Part shown: piece by piece, positions 1 to 64,000 of the stretch | Layout: every line of letters starts with the position of its first letter | Numbering within the stretch: position 1 is the stretch's first letter | Assembly (NCBI GenBank): GCA_032164245.1 | Contig: JAVMKO010000007.1 | Coordinates: 4,550,371 to 4,614,370, forward strand | Source: Sternotherus odoratus | Lineage: Eukaryota; Chordata; Testudines; Kinosternidae | Length of the DNA: 64,000 nt | Reading direction: 5' to 3' | Translations under genes and position numbers: made by a program | The notes under the pieces: model-generated | Database searches by the model: none | The model's input: only the letters and a program-made list of their open reading frames with translations | What the model was told of the DNA's origin: nothing

Positions 1-125
1 AGGAAGACTAAGACTTCCTGCCCAAAAAATACGCCAAGCCTAGTATCATATATGGAGGAAAAAAATTCCTTCTCGACTCCAGCAATCAATCGTTTTATGC
101 CCTGAAGCATAAGTTTTGATTGTCT
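1..125 (-). repeat. old retroposon fragment (CR1/SINE-like 3' end), tentative
   Basis: Read on the minus strand, this resembles a common sauropsid 3' repeat end (atgcttcagggcataaa, followed by ggatactaggct-like sequence). The match is from memory and degraded. Confidence 0.35.
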
Positions 126-2289
126 TATTAGGATATCTTAGATAACCTATTAAGTCATAAAACTATCCTGCCATAGCAGTCTACCCCAAGTGAAGAATTC
201 CTACAACTATGAACTCCACAGGTTGGCCATATGCTGAATTAAGTATTACTAGTTTTATTACCCTTCAATTTCTTTAAGGACTTTAGATGTCCACTCACTA
301 TTTTATTATGGCACAGGTAATGAAGGAAGAACAACTCCCCTTTTATTACGTCTTTTATAATTGTGAACTTCCTTTTATTTTACTGATTTAGAAATTGAAT
401 AATCCTAAATCCTCACAATCTCTTGTGCAGTGTGTAAATCCAATCATACTTCTTACAATCATTGGTGCCTTTCTCTGAGCTGTTTCACTTTCTTCTGTTT
501 AACTTTAGAAATAGCACAATCAAGTATGGGGGAAACAAAACACAGAAACACAACTACATGAAAAAGCAAAGGGAGGGCAGAAACAAAATAGGGAAACTAG
601 ACCACCATTTATCCTCTCTAAGCAGTCATTAGATGCACACACCATCACCCAAAGTCTGCACACAAAGGGGTAAACGTCTGAAGACTGGAGAAGTGCAAGT
701 ACAGATCTGCATGTAAACAAGAAAGTGAACAAACAGGAAGCGGTGGTGCACACAATGGTGAGAAATGGGATTCAGGACAAACAAAGCATGTGCATGTCTA
801 AAGCCGGGGCTTGCTCAGCCGAGGCAGATTGGGGACATGGCTCAGAAGGCAAGCATGCATAACTTAATTTTAAAGTTGTGCAGATGTTATTAGGCATATG
901 CAGCGTAGGCCTGATAGCGAGAGGCATCATGAGGCTTATTGTTATTTCCTTACAGACTGTCTGGTTAAAACTGTCATACAAAAGAGGTAGCAGCTGACTT
1001 GGGAATCGCATTCACAGCATTTGTATTTGAGAGAGAGAAATAGTTTGGAAGGAAGAAGAAAAAAAGAAAGATAGCAGACAGAGATACTAACAAAACTACT
1101 GCACTAAGCCAGAGGAGGCCAGTAAGAGAGAGAGAGAGTTGCTCATACCCTAAGAACAAGGGGTTGCAGACTACATGGCAGTGAGCCAAATGATCCAGAG
1201 GAACAGAATGAATACACACATGCTCCACCACCTCTGTAAGAGACTGAACTGGGGAGAAGAGCCAGATCCGGCGGTGCTATGTCCTGTCTGTAGTAATCAA
1301 AGTCAACCTGGCTCTGGAAAACCCAGCCACAAGGAAATTCCAGAAGACCATCAAAGATACTAGGGGCTTGAGACAGACAAGGTGGATGAGGTAACAGTTA
1401 CCTGGATGAGTTAACTAGACCAACTTCTGTTGGTGAAAGAGACACGCTTTTGAGTTATACAGAGCTCGTCCTCAGTCAGCCAGACACTTCACAAACACTG
1501 ACCAATGCCTACGCACACTTCTCAATAGAACTAATCGCTGTACTATGTTAGCCTTCCTATGGGGAGACAGAATTGAGATGGAGTTCCCCAAACAGTCTTG
1601 TCTCTCAAAGGAAAATAAGGTAAAATGGATGTCTGTGTCTTCATCACTGGGATCAGGTGTCTTATGATGATCTCTCCTGTATCCCGCACCACCCCTCCCA
1701 TTCTCTTTCCAGTCATACCATTGTACCACCAACAGCAAGAGTTTTTATCTAATCCACTGGTGAGTGTTTTACAAGGACTTTCCATTGGCTGTTATGTATC
1801 TTAGAGCATGAAGAACTAATCTAACTTGTAATGACTCAGGGACCCTTTCTCCCACTTTCACCAACAGCAGATGAGTATATTTTGCTTAGGGCTCTTGGAT
1901 GCAAAATTACACAGTTCATACACTCACTCAGCCACCTTCCTTAGAATCAATCAGTTAGGCTTTGTGGGCACTTAAACAGCTCCTGACTAATTTCTCCTAC
2001 CTTTTGAACAAGGGTACGTTTTGCCTCTTTCTGTATAATGTAGAACTTGGAGGAAATCATGATCTACTCTTAGATATACTGCAAGCAGAAAAAAATGACT
2101 GAACAAAGAAATTATTCATTGTGAATTATATCCTTTGCTCTAGTAAATAACAAATTTCAGAAGATATAATACTGAAATAGAGAATGTGAACTGCTTAGAG
2201 AGTCCTTGCTGGAGAGAAAGACCACGGATACCTGAAAATACACTAGAGGAACTAGAGAAAATACCATGTCAAAACCAAATACATTTTAC
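126..2289. other. DNAH6 intron, no recognised content
   Basis: This is AT-rich intronic DNA downstream of w39. It holds a short GA run near 1123-1138. The open frames here have no dynein or other protein signature and look like chance. The next DNAH6 exon was searched for by its expected conserved residues and not seen. Confidence 0.6.
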
Positions 2290-63632
<61,343 letters not shown>

Positions 63633-64000
63633 CTTAAAATAAAAGCAAAATTAGATATTAGTTTACAGAAAAAATACATCAGATGTGACAAAATATCCTT
63701 ACGTCATGACAATGCCCTTTTATAACTTTCTTAAACAAGGATATTAGCAATTGCAAAATTAATATTTAAATATAAAATCAGAGCCTGGAAAATGAATTTG
63801 GGGGGAAAGAAAAGAAGGAAGCAGTTCATTAGTAAAAGGATCATACAGGCTACTGTTGTATATCACTCTTGCTAAAGATGCTTGTAAGGGCAAAGCCATG
63901 AATAGAAGAAATACAAGTATTTTTTTCTCATTGTTCAAGCCTGCTTCAGAGTTTGCTCTCTCTACCTTACTAGCACTGTTCTGTATACCGGTTCATTTCA
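63633..64000. other. DNAH6 intron upstream of w1, no recognised content
   Basis: Intronic DNA; the preceding N-terminal exon is not in the window. Confidence 0.5.

Noticed and set aside
1472..1785. Overlapping minus-strand frames that might hold the next DNAH6 exon.
   Set aside because: Neither frame shows the conserved residues expected after FNLRDLSKCVQ, and no suitable phase-1 acceptor/donor pair was found.

Overview
The window looks like nuclear DNA of a vertebrate, most likely a cryptodiran turtle. The evidence is one spliced vertebrate gene with short exons in long introns, plus an interspersed-repeat set typical of turtles: CR1 LINE 3' ends, a tRNA-derived SINE of the turtle type, MIR-like SINEs, several hAT-type elements with short duplications, a Penelope-like repeat, a Helitron and a DIRS retrotransposon. 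The species cannot be named from the sequence, and the turtle call rests on remembered repeat families.

The only host gene I can support is on the minus strand and crosses the whole window. It encodes the axonemal (inner-arm) dynein heavy chain DNAH6. I resolved 39 consecutive coding exons, numbered w1 to w39 in gene order, from 63632 down to 2290. They total 6505 nt (2168 codons plus one base). Every junction has GT/AG sites and every exon phase fits the next, so no exon seems to be missing in between. The first N-terminal exon(s) lie beyond 64000. The second half of the gene (end of AAA3, AAA4, stalk, AAA5, AAA6, C-terminus) lies below position 1. In protein order, w1 to w14 encode the tail, about w15 to w24 the linker, w25 to w30 AAA1 (Walker A in w26, Walker B in w27), w31 to w34 AAA2, and w35 to w39 AAA3 up to its C-terminal part.

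The introns hold the rest. The most striking insertion is a 6.3 kb DIRS retrotransposon (about 14633-20953) in the 9.4-kb-scale AAA2 intron between w31 and w32, in gene-sense orientation. It has identical 167-bp inverted terminal repeats, an internal complementary region, and long intact frames for a Gag-like protein, reverse transcriptase/RNase H and tyrosine recombinase, so it looks young and possibly still mobile. A second, decayed, internally deleted DIRS relic lies at about 49269-51066. Other insertions are a nonautonomous Helitron carrying a G-rich tandem array (12461-13426), a probable solo LTR (32297-33355), CR1 fragments (8030-8282, 21411-22329, 33700-33958, 47163-47675), a tRNA SINE (52819-52989), hAT-like elements (4706-5038, 10780-10902, 25532-26058, 36028-36200, 54148-54606, 60692-61068), a 1.0 kb terminal-inverted-repeat element (43065-44068), a Tigger-like element (60191-60480, with a partial copy near 26960) and Penelope-like fragments with a hammerhead-ribozyme-like core (39757-39850, 42105-42306).

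No plus-strand protein gene, rRNA, tRNA gene, CRISPR array or bacterial-type operon is supported. Most other open frames are chance frames in introns or shadows of the DIRS genes.
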